This document shows, piece by piece, positions 18,586-26,320 of a stretch of DNA of 64,000 nucleotides; the first letter of the stretch is position 1; the number at the start of each line of letters is the position of its first letter. Both the position numbers and the translations under genes were made by a program. The notes under the pieces are model-generated. The model searched no databases, had not been told where the DNA came from, and saw nothing but the letters and a program-made list of their open reading frames with translations. Source of the stretch: Halobacillus litoralis (GTDB taxonomy: Bacteria; Bacillota; Bacilli; Bacillales; Halobacillaceae); the NCBI RefSeq assembly GCF_009856355.1, contig NZ_WMEW01000005.1:124001-188000 (forward strand), read 5' to 3'.

Positions 18586-18707
18586 GGGATGGCAGGGAAA
18601 ACCGTCCGCTTTCCGCGGGGAACGATGAGCCTCCTCGAACTTCGTTCTCCGGGGTCTCACCTTGTTCCTTTTTCCCGCAGGAGTCTACCTGTTTTCCCTG
18701 CCATCCC
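18586..18707 (+). repeat. 122-bp palindromic repeat unit, copy 1
   Basis: Bounded by a perfect 17-bp inverted repeat, GGGATGGCAGGGAAAAC with its complement at 18691-18707. The core contains CTTTCCGCGGGG, GAGCCTCCTCG, CCGGGGTCTCACC and CCCGCAGGAGTCT. Repeats with this core are familiar from many Bacillaceae genomes, but I know no established function. Confidence 0.85.
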
Positions 18708-18763
18708 TTTCATAGTGGTGTAACGGACTTCGGTTATGTCCATTCTAAATACCCTTCTTAGCA

Positions 18764-18885
18764 GAGGCAGCCTTGGGAATGGCGAGACTCCTGTGGGATG
18801 AAGGTACATCGTGAGACCCCGGAAGGCGCAGCCTGAGGAGGCTCACGGTACCCCACGGAAAGGGAGTCATTCCCCAGGCCGCCTC
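18764..18885 (-). repeat. 122-bp palindromic repeat unit, copy 2, inverted
   Basis: Same length and same core as copy 1 when read on the minus strand (CTTTCCGTGGGG, GAGCCTCCTCA, CCGGGGTCTCACG, CCACAGGAGTCT). The outer 18-bp arms differ from copy 1 in sequence yet pair with each other with only two mismatches. A 56-bp spacer separates the copies. Confidence 0.82.
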
Positions 18886-18958
18886 ACACAAATCCCATGA
18901 CAGAAAGGGGGAATAGGAGCTCACATGTTAAATAACAACACCAAGCCATAACAGAGCC

Positions 18959-18966
18959 TTTTATAT
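18959..18966. repeat. Right target-site duplication TTTTATAT
   Basis: Identical to 18485-18492. From here to cotD (about 200 nt) I see no gene or structured RNA. Confidence 0.88.
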
Positions 18967-19170
18967 AAACATGTGACATATTTACAGGTAGAAGGTGAAC
19001 CCGGCTGTGAGGATAAGTGTTACTCTTCAGGCTGAGGAGAAAGCTCGACCTTCTTATGATTCATTGGTGTACAAGCCTCATGAGTGGAAGATATGATGAT
19101 TTCGCCTAGTACATCCTTCCCTTTTATGACATACGCTGATAAGGAATAACAGAACAAGGAGTGAAGGAGA

Positions 19171-19710
19171 ATGCATCATCATTCAATGCATGACTCTTGC
19201 GGCTGTGGACCGATGTCACAGTGCAGCAACCGCTGTCCAATCGTATGTCCGGTCCAACACTGTGTCGTGGACAATTTCTTTTGTGAAAACCAGGATTATA
19301 TCCATCCGACACACATTCTCGTGAGAAATAACCACCTGTTGAACAATAACCATTACTTCCCATATATGGTTTCCGAACAGAACAACTTCCAAACACAGGA
19401 ATTTGCCTATCCTCAAGGATCTTCTCCAGACTATAACTGGATGGAAAACATGAACCAGCAGGGTGCGGGAGCAATGGGAGAAATGGAAGAGGGCGGAATG
19501 GCAGGTATGAACGGACAAATGCCGATGATGGATCAGGGCCAGATGCCTGGCATGAACGGTCAGATGCCGATGATGAACCAGGGCCAGATGCCTGGCATGA
19601 ACGGTCAGATGCCAATGATGAACCAGGGTCAGATGCCTGGCATGAACGGACAAATGCCGATGATGAATCAAGGTCAGATGCCGATGATGGGCCCGGGGTT
19701 TGGAGAGTGA
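19171..19710 (+). CDS. cotD: Spore coat protein of the CotD family with a repeat tail
   Basis: 179 residues. The first half has the His-, Cys- and Asn-rich character of CotD, an inner-coat protein: MHHHSMHDSCGCGP, CPVQHCVVDNFFC, IHPTHILVRNNHLLNNNHYFPY. The second half is a Met/Gly/Gln tail with three exact 15-residue units (GQMPGMNGQMPMMNQ) plus a partial unit at each side, not present in B. subtilis CotD. Position before ypsA and gpsB agrees with B. subtilis cotD. AAGGAG lies just before the ATG. It should be expressed in the mother cell; I could not identify a convincing sigma-K promoter. Confidence 0.87.
   Translation: MHHHSMHDSCGCGPMSQCSNRCPIVCPVQHCVVDNFFCENQDYIHPTHILVRNNHLLNNNHYFPYMVSEQNNFQTQEFAYPQGSSPDYNWMENMNQQGAGAMGEMEEGGMAGMNGQMPMMDQGQMPGMNGQMPMMNQGQMPGMNGQMPMMNQGQMPGMNGQMPMMNQGQMPMMGPGFGE
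19501..19689 (+). repeat. 45-bp tandem repeat in cotD
   Basis: Full units at 19537-19581, 19582-19626 and 19627-19671, a 36-bp partial unit before and an 18-bp partial unit after. They keep the reading frame and differ mainly at third codon positions. Confidence 0.92.
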
Positions 19711-19803
19711 ATCAATAAGCCACCACACCAGTGGCTTATTTTCTTTTTTGCTTTTACATAGGTAAAATAAAAACATCACGAACGGATTAAAGGTGGTTCA
19801 GGA

Positions 19804-20370
19804 ATGAAAACATTAGTAGTTACCGGTTACAAGCCTATGGAGATGGGGATATTTAAACAACAGGATGAAAAAGTCATTTTCGTAAAGGAAACGATCAAAA
19901 GACGTCTTCTTACATATATCGATGAAGGTCTTGAATGGGTGCTCGTTTCCGGGCAGATGGGCGTGGAGCTCTGGACGGCTGAAGTCGTTCTTGATTTAAA
20001 GGAAGACGAGTATGCCGTCAACCTGGGAGTTATTCCACCCTTTGAAAATCAGCAGGAGCGCTGGCCGGAAGATCTGCAGATGATTTATGAGGAAGTCACG
20101 ATGACGGCTGATTTTTTCCAGCCCGTCTATAATAAAGGGTACGAAGCGCCGTATCAGTTCAAGGCGAGAGATCAATTTCTCATCGAACATTCAGATGCCT
20201 GTCTCGTTTTATATGACGAAGAAACCGAAGGCAGTCCGCGTTTCTTCTTAAATATGGCTGAAAAAGCTGTAGAAAATGGAGGTTATCAGATTTTATATAT
20301 TACCCCCTTTGATCTGGAGGAAACCGTAGAGGAAATGCGCATGGCGGATCCTGATTTCTGGAGCCAGTGA
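19804..20370 (+). CDS. ypsA: YpsA (DUF1273, SLOG superfamily)
   Basis: 188 residues: VVTGYKPMEMGIF at the N-terminus, WVLVSGQMGVELWTAEVVLDL in the middle and EHSDACLVLYDEETEGSPRFFL near the end, the pattern of the SLOG nucleotide-binding fold. YpsA influences cell division in B. subtilis and S. aureus; its ligand is not known. It stands between cotD and gpsB as in B. subtilis, and its neighbour GpsB also works in division. Confidence 0.93.
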   Translation: MKTLVVTGYKPMEMGIFKQQDEKVIFVKETIKRRLLTYIDEGLEWVLVSGQMGVELWTAEVVLDLKEDEYAVNLGVIPPFENQQERWPEDLQMIYEEVTMTADFFQPVYNKGYEAPYQFKARDQFLIEHSDACLVLYDEETEGSPRFFLNMAEKAVENGGYQILYITPFDLEETVEEMRMADPDFWSQ

Positions 20371-20449
20371 TTATGTTCCAAAAATGAAATTGACAATTGG
20401 GCCTCCATTTGAAAAAATATAGGTAATGTGTGGAACAGAGGTGAAAAAA

Positions 20450-20761
20450 ATGAACTTAGAAGAGTATCATTTGACAGGGAAGGATATACTGGAGAAAGAC
20501 TTTAAAACATCCATGCGGGGGTACAACCAGGAAGAAGTGGATGAGTATCTGGATTTAATTATTCAGGACTATGACCGCTTTCAGCAGGAGATTGAACGCC
20601 TCCAGAACGAAAATGACCGTTTAAAGAAAATGTCCTCCAGAGAGACAGCCTCCAGGCAGAAGCAGAATACAGGAAGCACCCCGCAGGTCAATTATGACAT
20701 TCTGAAGCGGGTGTCCAACCTGGAAAAAGCTGTGTTCGGAAACAAATACGCGGATGAATGA
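20450..20761 (+). CDS. gpsB: Cell division adaptor GpsB
   Basis: 103 residues, DivIVA-like. The membrane-binding and PBP-docking N-terminal domain is clear (LTGKDILEKDFKTSMRGYNQEEVDEYLDLIIQDYDRF), followed by a coiled coil and the short C-terminal trimer motif (NYDILKRVSNLEKAVFG). GpsB links PBP1, here ponA, to the division machinery. ATG 20450 has GAGGTG 6 nt upstream. A TTGACA at 20390-20395 suggests its own promoter, though the -10 is not clear. rnpB follows. Confidence 0.95.
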   Translation: MNLEEYHLTGKDILEKDFKTSMRGYNQEEVDEYLDLIIQDYDRFQQEIERLQNENDRLKKMSSRETASRQKQNTGSTPQVNYDILKRVSNLEKAVFGNKYADE

Positions 20762-20774
20762 CAAAAAAATCCAC

Positions 20775-20803
20775 ATGACAAATGAAAAGTATTCTGGTAT
20801 ACT
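20775..20803 (+). promoter_or_regulatory. Sigma-A promoter of rnpB
   Basis: ATGACA (20775-20780), a 17-nt spacer and TATACT (20798-20803), giving a start about 40 nt before the mature RNase P RNA. Confidence 0.7.
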
Positions 20804-20850
20804 CTATCAGTGCGTCATTAAAGCGTAAATGAAACAGATGACAACATACA

Positions 20851-21241
20851 TTTGAATACTCGGGTAATCGCTGCACAGCTTGACTGTGCAGAGGAAAGTC
20901 CATGCTCGCACAGACTGAGATGTCTGTAGTGTTCGTGCCTGACGAAACCATAAGTCAGGGGAGTTCTTTAGAACTTACGGCAGGGAAAATTCCTACGTCT
21001 AATGATAGGGAATGACTACCTTGAAAGTGCCACAGTGACGGAGCCGGTATAGAAATATACCGGGTGGAACGAGGTAAACCCCGCGAGCGAGCAACCCAAA
21101 TTTAGGTAGGGGCACTTTTTAAAGGGAAATGAACCTGAGAAAAGGCCGTTTTACGGCAGATAGATGATTGCCACCGGAGTACGAGGCTGACCACCGCTGG
21201 CAGTACGATGGAACAGAACATGGCTTACAGAGTATTCAAAG
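20851..21241 (+). ncRNA. rnpB: RNase P RNA (Bacillus type B)
   Basis: Catalytic RNA that trims tRNA 5' leaders. Conserved blocks are present in order: GGGTAATCGCTGC, GAGGAAAGTCCATGCTCGCAC, GTAGTGTTCGTGCCT, GAAAGTGCCACAGTGACG, GGTAAACCCC with CGAGCGAG, GATAGATGATTGCC and CAGTACGATGGAACAGAACA followed by TGGCTTACAG. The ends TTTGAATACT (20851) and AGTATTCAAA (21231-21240) form a perfect 10-bp P1 helix, which fixes the boundaries. It lies between gpsB and the rRNA methyltransferase gene, as in B. subtilis. Confidence 0.97.
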
Positions 21242-21262
21242 GTCGTTCATTATGTATAAGCT

Positions 21263-21303
21263 ACCCTTCTGGAAAGCCCTATGCTTTTTAGAAGGGTTTT
21301 TAT
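21263..21303 (+). terminator. rnpB terminator
   Basis: ACCCTTCT pairs with AGAAGGGT around a 19-nt loop and is followed by TTTTTATTTT. Confidence 0.85.
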
Positions 21304-21342
21304 TTTGATTTTCATATGTAAATGAGAAAGGCAGGGAAAAAA

Positions 21343-22497
21343 ATGCCGAAGAAAGTAACGTTAATTGCGACAGCAGCGATGGGTCTTGAATCCATCGTAA
21401 GTAAAGAAGTAAAAGCACTGGGATACGAAAATGTTGAAGTGGAAAATGGCCGGGTGGTCTTTGAAGCCGATGTGTCTGCCATTCCACGGGCAAATTTATG
21501 GCTTCGAACAGCGGACAGGGTCAAACTGCTTGTAGGAAGATTCAAGGCGACCAGTTTTGATCAATTGTTCGAAGAAACGAAAGCCCTGCCATGGGAAAGC
21601 TTCATTGAAGAGGATGGAGAGTTTCCCGTAATCGGAAAATCTGTGAAATCCAAGCTTTACAGTGTGCCGGATTGTCAGGCAATTGTAAAAAAAGCGATTG
21701 TTGAACGTTTGAAGAAAAAGCACGGAGTGGCCTCCTGGCTCAAGGAAACCGGATCTTTTTACAGGGTGGAAGTGGCGATTCATAAGGACGAAGCCCTTCT
21801 TACGATGGACACATCCGGTTCCGGTCTCCACAAACGCGGATACAGAGTAGGTCAGGGGGAAGCACCGCTGAAGGAAACGTTAGCTGCAGCCCTTGTTCAA
21901 ATTACAAACTGGCATCCGGATAAACCGTTTGTCGATCCATTCTGCGGATCTGGAACCATTGCAATCGAAGCGGCTTTGATCGGACAGAACATTGCACCAG
22001 GGTTCAACCGCGAATTCGCATCGGAAGGATGGGGGTTCATCCCTCAAAAAGCCTGGGATGATGCCTTTCAGGAAGCGGAAGATGCAGCCAACTATGACCA
22101 GCCGCTGGACATTACGGGCTCCGACCTTGATCCGAAGATGATTGAAATCGCCAGGAAAAACGCGATGGAAGCTGGACTTGGCGATCTTGTGACATGGAAG
22201 CAGATGCAGATGAACGATTTGAAACCAAAAGAGGACAGTGGGTATATCGTATCCAACCCGCCATATGGGGAACGGATCGGTGATCGTGAAGAAGTGGAAC
22301 AGATGTACAGGGATCTTGGTACGATCATGCGTGATTATCCTTCATGGAGCGTCTACATTTTGACATCCCACGAAGGATTCGAAAAGCTGTACGGCCAGTC
22401 CGCGACGAAAAAGAGAAAGCTCTTTAATGGTTACATTAAGACGGACTATTATCAATATTTCGGTAAAAAGAAAAAACAGACGGCCAAAGGTTTTTAA
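21343..22497 (+). CDS. ypsC: 23S rRNA guanine-N2 methyltransferase, RlmL/YpsC type
   Basis: 384 residues: a THUMP RNA-binding domain (~residues 40-155) and a Rossmann-like SAM domain with FVDPFCGSGTIAIEAALIG (motif I) and the catalytic SNPPYGERIG (N-P-P-Y). The family methylates guanine N2 in 23S rRNA; unlike E. coli RlmL there is no second methyltransferase domain. ATG 21343 is used because AGGCAGGG lies upstream and homologues start near MPKKVTL. Confidence 0.93.
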   Translation: MPKKVTLIATAAMGLESIVSKEVKALGYENVEVENGRVVFEADVSAIPRANLWLRTADRVKLLVGRFKATSFDQLFEETKALPWESFIEEDGEFPVIGKSVKSKLYSVPDCQAIVKKAIVERLKKKHGVASWLKETGSFYRVEVAIHKDEALLTMDTSGSGLHKRGYRVGQGEAPLKETLAAALVQITNWHPDKPFVDPFCGSGTIAIEAALIGQNIAPGFNREFASEGWGFIPQKAWDDAFQEAEDAANYDQPLDITGSDLDPKMIEIARKNAMEAGLGDLVTWKQMQMNDLKPKEDSGYIVSNPPYGERIGDREEVEQMYRDLGTIMRDYPSWSVYILTSHEGFEKLYGQSATKKRKLFNGYIKTDYYQYFGKKKKQTAKGF

Positions 22498-22510
22498 ATG
22501 GTCAAAAGAT

Positions 22511-22544
22511 AAGGCTGCCCGGCTTTTCGGGCAGCCTTTTTATT
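22511..22544 (+). terminator. Terminator after ypsC
   Basis: AAGGCTGCCCG pairs with CGGGCAGCCTT and is followed by TTTTATTTT. Confidence 0.9.
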
Positions 22545-22616
22545 TTCTGATTTCTTTTATTATTCACCTTGGTCATTTGTCAGCCTGAAATAAACATCTG
22601 TATAGGCGGTGATTCT

Positions 22617-22870
22617 TTGTTTCATTCAAGAAAAGAACGACTAAACGAAATGGAAATCGTAACTATAGAAGATCTTCTCTCGGAAAATCACTTACTCCGT
22701 AGGATCGACCCATACATAGATTTCTCTTGTTTCCCCGAAAAAGTACGTCCCTGCTATTCTAAAGACAATGGGCGTCTTTCCCTTGATCCTCTTGTATGAT
22801 TCAATAATGATGTTCATCGGTTATTTTCATGGCATCCGAACGTGAGTTGGAACGGCAGATTCAAACAAGT
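22617..22870 (+). pseudogene. Decayed IS1182-family transposase remnant
   Basis: From TTG 22617 the frame reads FHSRKERLNEMEIVTIEDLL, NHLLRRIDPYIDFS and LDPLV, the N-terminus of IS1182-type transposases as I know them. It stops at TGA 22798. The expected next segments appear in other frames: MMFIGYFHGIR from 22808 and ERELERQIQTS at 22838-22870. So at least two frameshifts break the gene, and the DDE domain is missing. I found no intact terminal repeats. From 22871 to 23060 nothing further is recognisable apart from a repeated CCGCATGAGC. Confidence 0.75.
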
Positions 22871-23068
22871 GCTCCTGATCGAGAACCGCATGAGCTTCAC
22901 TATTGCCGCATGAGCGGAAAAGAAAAAGGGAAGCACAGGCGCTGCTGACGGCTGCCTGCTGGAATATGAAAAAGAATCCCCAAGGAGCGGTGCTCCTTCC
23001 ACTCCCGGCGGTAAGAAAGAAAAAAACTTGTAAAGAAACAGGGGTTTCTCTACTTCTCTACAAGTTGA

Positions 23069-23098
23069 GACTGTCCGGTTTTCCGGGCCGTCTTTTTA
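23069..23098 (+). terminator. Hairpin terminator upstream of the carboxypeptidase gene
   Basis: GACTGTCCGG and CCGGGCCGTC pair imperfectly around TTTT and precede TTTTTA. A second inverted repeat, ACTTGTA / TACAAGT, lies just before it (about 23028-23066). Both may belong to the old IS end. Confidence 0.55.
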
Positions 23099-23176
23099 CG
23101 ATCCCTGTATATGTAAGGAAAGACTGCTATAATGAGAGAGCATCTACATAAGTAATAGGGAAAAGGAGAGATTGCT

Positions 23177-24676
23177 GTGAGCAGTCATGCGGAAACGAAA
23201 TTTTCAGCCTTATTGAAGGAACAAGCGTCCTATGAGGAAGCGATCGGTTTAATGGCTTGGGATATGCGGACGAAAGCACCGAAGAAAGGGGTGGACGGAC
23301 GTTCAGAGGTTCTGGGTGTCCTTTCAGCCAAGGTCCATGAGATTCAGACCTCTGAAGAAATAAAAACGTTGATAGACGAATTGAAAGGGCGCGCATCCAG
23401 TTCAAAGATGGAGCGGGCCGTAGAAGAAGCGGAAGAGGCTTATCTGCGTACAGTGAAAATACCGGCAGAGGAATACCGGGAATATGTGACCCTGCAGAGC
23501 CAGGCGGAATCCATCTGGGCGGAAGCGAAAGATAACAATGACTTTGCCTTGTTCCAGCCTTATTTAGAAAAGCTGGTAGATTATAAGCGGCGGTTTGCCG
23601 AGTACTGGGGATACGAAGATCATAAATATGATGCACTGCTGCACAGTTATGAGCCGGGCATGACCGTCCGTATTCTTGATGAAGTCTTTCCGAAAGTAAG
23701 AAAAGCGCTGACAGGACTGCTGTCTGACATACAGGCCTCTGATAATAAACCCGACCCAGCGGTTTTGGAAGGACATTTTCCAAAAGACAAGCAGGCAGCA
23801 TTTAGTGAAGAGATGCTGAGGCGGATGGGGTATGATTTTGATGCGGGTCGTCTGGATGAAACGATCCACCCATTTGCAATCGGTTTAAATCAAAATGATG
23901 TGCGCGTAACAACGAAATATGATGAGCAGGATTTTCGAACCGCTGTATTTGGTACGATCCATGAAGGCGGCCACGCATTGTATGAACAGAACATTTCAAA
24001 AGATCTGGCCTTTACTCCACTGGCGGATGGAACGAGCATGGGGATCCACGAATCACAGTCTCTCTTCTGGGAGAATTTTATCGCAAGAAGTGAAAGCTTT
24101 TGGAAAAACCACTATTCTCTTTTCCAGACTTATGCGCCGGACAGCTTCAAAGATCTGCCTTTCCATGATTTTTATAAAGCTGTCAATGAAGTAAAGCCCT
24201 CATTTATACGGATTGAAGCTGATGAACTGACCTACTGCCTTCATATCATGGTCCGCTATGAGTTGGAGAAAGCTTTGATCGGCGGAGAGATTGAAGTCAG
24301 GGACCTGCCAAAGTTATGGAATGAAAAGATGGAGGAGTATCTGGGTATCATTCCTTCCAGCGACAGTGAAGGTGTACTCCAGGATATCCACTGGTCAGGA
24401 GGAGATTTCGGCTACTTTCCTTCCTACGCTCTTGGATATATGTATGCCGCCCAGATTAACGCAGCAATGAGGAAGGAAATCGACGTCGATGCATGTATGG
24501 AAAACGGGGACTTTGAGCAGATTCGGAAGTGGCTGACAGCTAACATCCACAAGTATGGGAAGCTGAAGAAGCCGCTTGAAATCATTCAGGATGTGACGGG
24601 AGAAGGGTTGAATCCTGACCACCTCATCACGTACGTCACAGAAAAATACCAGAACATCTATCAATTATCCAGGTAA
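23177..24676 (+). CDS. ypwA: Carboxypeptidase Taq, M32 metallopeptidase
   Basis: 499 residues, almost entirely helical. The zinc site HEGGH (262-266, in FGTIHEGGHALYEQ) and the HESQSLFWEN motif about 30 residues later supply the ligands. M32 enzymes remove C-terminal residues from peptides and unfolded proteins in the cytoplasm. GTG start with AAAAGGAGAG upstream. It is a single gene bounded by terminators; an old IS remnant lies upstream. Confidence 0.95.
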   Translation: MSSHAETKFSALLKEQASYEEAIGLMAWDMRTKAPKKGVDGRSEVLGVLSAKVHEIQTSEEIKTLIDELKGRASSSKMERAVEEAEEAYLRTVKIPAEEYREYVTLQSQAESIWAEAKDNNDFALFQPYLEKLVDYKRRFAEYWGYEDHKYDALLHSYEPGMTVRILDEVFPKVRKALTGLLSDIQASDNKPDPAVLEGHFPKDKQAAFSEEMLRRMGYDFDAGRLDETIHPFAIGLNQNDVRVTTKYDEQDFRTAVFGTIHEGGHALYEQNISKDLAFTPLADGTSMGIHESQSLFWENFIARSESFWKNHYSLFQTYAPDSFKDLPFHDFYKAVNEVKPSFIRIEADELTYCLHIMVRYELEKALIGGEIEVRDLPKLWNEKMEEYLGIIPSSDSEGVLQDIHWSGGDFGYFPSYALGYMYAAQINAAMRKEIDVDACMENGDFEQIRKWLTANIHKYGKLKKPLEIIQDVTGEGLNPDHLITYVTEKYQNIYQLSR

Positions 24677-24683
24677 CTAACAA

Positions 24684-24716
24684 GATAACCCAGCTGCATG
24701 CAGCTGGGTTATCGCA
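24684..24716. terminator. Bidirectional terminator, 30-bp perfect palindrome
   Basis: 24684-24713 is fully self-complementary (centre CTGCATGCAG) and lies between convergent genes. T runs are weak on both sides, so the strength is uncertain. Confidence 0.75.
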
Positions 24717-24720
24717 TCAT

Positions 24721-25269
24721 TTATGACATTTCACCAATTAAATCCGGAGCTGCAGGGAAGCCTGCATCTGTAAGGATCTGACCAAATTGCTCATTGAATT
24801 CCTCTGCTTTTTCATCTGCAGTTGAGAAGTCGGCCTCTTCTATGTTTTCATCCAATGCTTTTTCTACTTCTTCGTAGTAAGCCTGCAGAGAAGGCATGGC
24901 TTCCTGGATTTTTGTTTTCGTTTCATCAGGAAGTTCGGTTTCTACCGTGTAGTCTGAAGCAGCAGCTGCTGCTTCACCAGCCGCTGTTTTCGCTTCTTCA
25001 CCTGCTGAAGTAATGGCTTCTGCATCCGGATCTTCTGCAGAAATAGCTGCCTGATAGGCGGAAATTTTCTGCTGGTGCGGCTTGAACGTGTCAGTCAATT
25101 CCATTTGGGCATCCATCAGTGACTTTTTCAAATCCTGGCTGTTATCTTCTTCTGTTTCAGTCGTTTCTTCGTTCTGACCTTCCGAATCACTGCTTTCTTC
25201 TGTGTCTCCGCTGCATCCGGCTGTTACGAGCGCCGAAGTCAGACCGAGAGCTATCAACCATTTTTTCAA
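24721..25269 (-). CDS. Acidic lipoprotein of unknown function
   Basis: 182 residues. A typical lipoprotein signal peptide (MKKWLIALGLTSALVTAGC) puts the lipid-anchored Cys at residue 19, followed by a Ser/Glu/Thr-rich acidic linker of about 30 residues. The remainder is predicted helical (LKKSLMDAQMELTDTF, EEAKTAAGEAAAAASDY, YYEEVEKALDENIEEA). I do not recognise a family. It has its own consensus promoter. Confidence 0.85.
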   Translation of the reverse strand: MKKWLIALGLTSALVTAGCSGDTEESSDSEGQNEETTETEEDNSQDLKKSLMDAQMELTDTFKPHQQKISAYQAAISAEDPDAEAITSAGEEAKTAAGEAAAAASDYTVETELPDETKTKIQEAMPSLQAYYEEVEKALDENIEEADFSTADEKAEEFNEQFGQILTDAGFPAAPDLIGEMS

Positions 25270-25301
25270 AGTTATGACCCCCTTATGTAGTTACAACGTT
25301 T

Positions 25302-25330
25302 ATTGTAGAAAAGCAGGAGAAAAATGTAAA
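25302..25330 (-). promoter_or_regulatory. Sigma-A promoter of the lipoprotein gene
   Basis: On the minus strand TTTACA (25325-25330), a 17-nt spacer and TACAAT (25302-25307), about 33 nt upstream of the ATG. Confidence 0.75.
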
Positions 25331-25386
25331 GAATTAGCAAAAATGTTACAATATACTGAAAATTTATTTGCATAGGAGGAAAAAAG

Positions 25387-26154
25387 ATGTATCTGCCAAA
25401 TTTCAGGTTGGAACACCGATTAGCGGTTGTAACTGGAGGAACGAAAGGGATTGGAAGGGCCATCACCCTGGCCTTTGCTGAGTCTGGAGCCGACGTCATC
25501 GTTATTGCAAGAAACAGCAGGGAGCTTGATCAAGTGAAAACTGACGTGCAGGAACTGGGACAGCAGGCTTTTACGATCGCAGAAGACATCAATCACTATA
25601 AGGAAATCATCAGGAAAGTGGATGAAATCAGAAAGGACCGTTCGATTGATATATGGGTGAACAATGCCGGCATGAATATCCGCAGTGAAGCGGCATCGGT
25701 GTCGGAAGAGGAATGGGATCAGATCATCAATACCAATATGAAAAGTGCTTTCTTTCTTTCCCAATATGCCGGACGTTCTATGATGGAGAACCGCGCTGGT
25801 AAAATCATTAATATTTCTTCTGTAGGGGGGCATACCGCGCTCCGGACAGGTGTTGTGTATGCCATGACCAAGAGTGCATTGATTCAGATGACCAAAAACC
25901 TTGCGCTCGAATGGGGAAAGCACAATATCAATGTGAATGCCATCGGCCCCTGGTATTTTCCTACATCGTTAACGGAGAAGCTGCTTCAGGATGAGGAGTA
26001 CGTCAGGGATATTTTGGCACGGACTCCGTTGAACCGGATCGGAAAGTTGGAAGAACTGAGTGGTACCGCTGTATTCCTGGCCTCTGATGCAGGGAATTAT
26101 ATAACAGGACAGACGCTTCTTGTAGACGGCGGAATGACGATTTACGGTTTTTAA
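25387..26154 (+). CDS. SDR family NAD(P)-dependent oxidoreductase
   Basis: 255 residues of classical short-chain dehydrogenase: nucleotide motif TGGTKGIG (16-23), NNAG, catalytic Ser in IINISSVGG, YxxxK as YAMTKSAL, and the common C-terminal end ITGQTLLVDGG. The closest named relatives are gluconate or glucose dehydrogenase-type SDRs, but the substrate cannot be read from the sequence. GGAGG lies 8 nt before the ATG. It diverges from the lipoprotein gene, and no terminator is evident before bpsA. Confidence 0.9.
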   Translation: MYLPNFRLEHRLAVVTGGTKGIGRAITLAFAESGADVIVIARNSRELDQVKTDVQELGQQAFTIAEDINHYKEIIRKVDEIRKDRSIDIWVNNAGMNIRSEAASVSEEEWDQIINTNMKSAFFLSQYAGRSMMENRAGKIINISSVGGHTALRTGVVYAMTKSALIQMTKNLALEWGKHNINVNAIGPWYFPTSLTEKLLQDEEYVRDILARTPLNRIGKLEELSGTAVFLASDAGNYITGQTLLVDGGMTIYGF

Positions 26155-26281
26155 GAGCGGAGAGAAAAGAGAGCATGTTCGAAGGAATTTTATCGCTTCA
26201 TACTCTCACTTAAAACTTAGTAGCAACTCCGAACAACAGAAAAAGAAAAAACATCAATAAGAAAAAGCGTTCAACATAAAA

Positions 26282-26314
26282 CTCCTTTTTCTACACATAG
26301 TAAGAAAAAGGAGG
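26282..26314 (+). promoter_or_regulatory. Hairpin that covers the bpsA Shine-Dalgarno
   Basis: CTCCTTTTTCT (26282-26292) and AGAAAAAGGAG (26303-26313) are a perfect 11-bp inverted repeat with a 10-nt loop. The right arm contains AAGGAG, the ribosome binding site of the next gene, so the folded leader would block translation. There is no T run to make it a terminator. Confidence 0.65.
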
Positions 26315-26320
26315 ATAAAC

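Larger units (their letters stand above)
18493..18958. mobile_element. 466-bp MITE-like non-autonomous element
   Basis: The ends are inverted repeats of about 29 bp, imperfect inside: both begin GGCTCTGTTA and continue to TGTTG and ATTT. Each end is flanked by the same 8-bp TTTTATAT. No coding frame fits the interior; a short frame at 18510-18761 has no start signal. The interior holds two 122-bp palindromic units in inverted orientation. An 8-bp duplication and a GGCTCTGT-type end point to mobilisation by an ISL3- or IS6-like transposase, but I cannot decide which. No transposase gene lies inside. Confidence 0.8.

Noticed and set aside
18510-18761. An 83-codon frame inside the MITE-like element
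   Set aside because: It crosses the palindromic unit, has no ribosome site and no resemblance to a transposase.
19501-19689. CRISPR-like spacing of repeats
   Set aside because: Units are contiguous, in frame and without variable spacers, so this is a coding tandem repeat.
19216-19779. A His-rich repetitive frame on - over cotD
   Set aside because: The repeats come from the cotD repeat read antisense; no start signal and no family.
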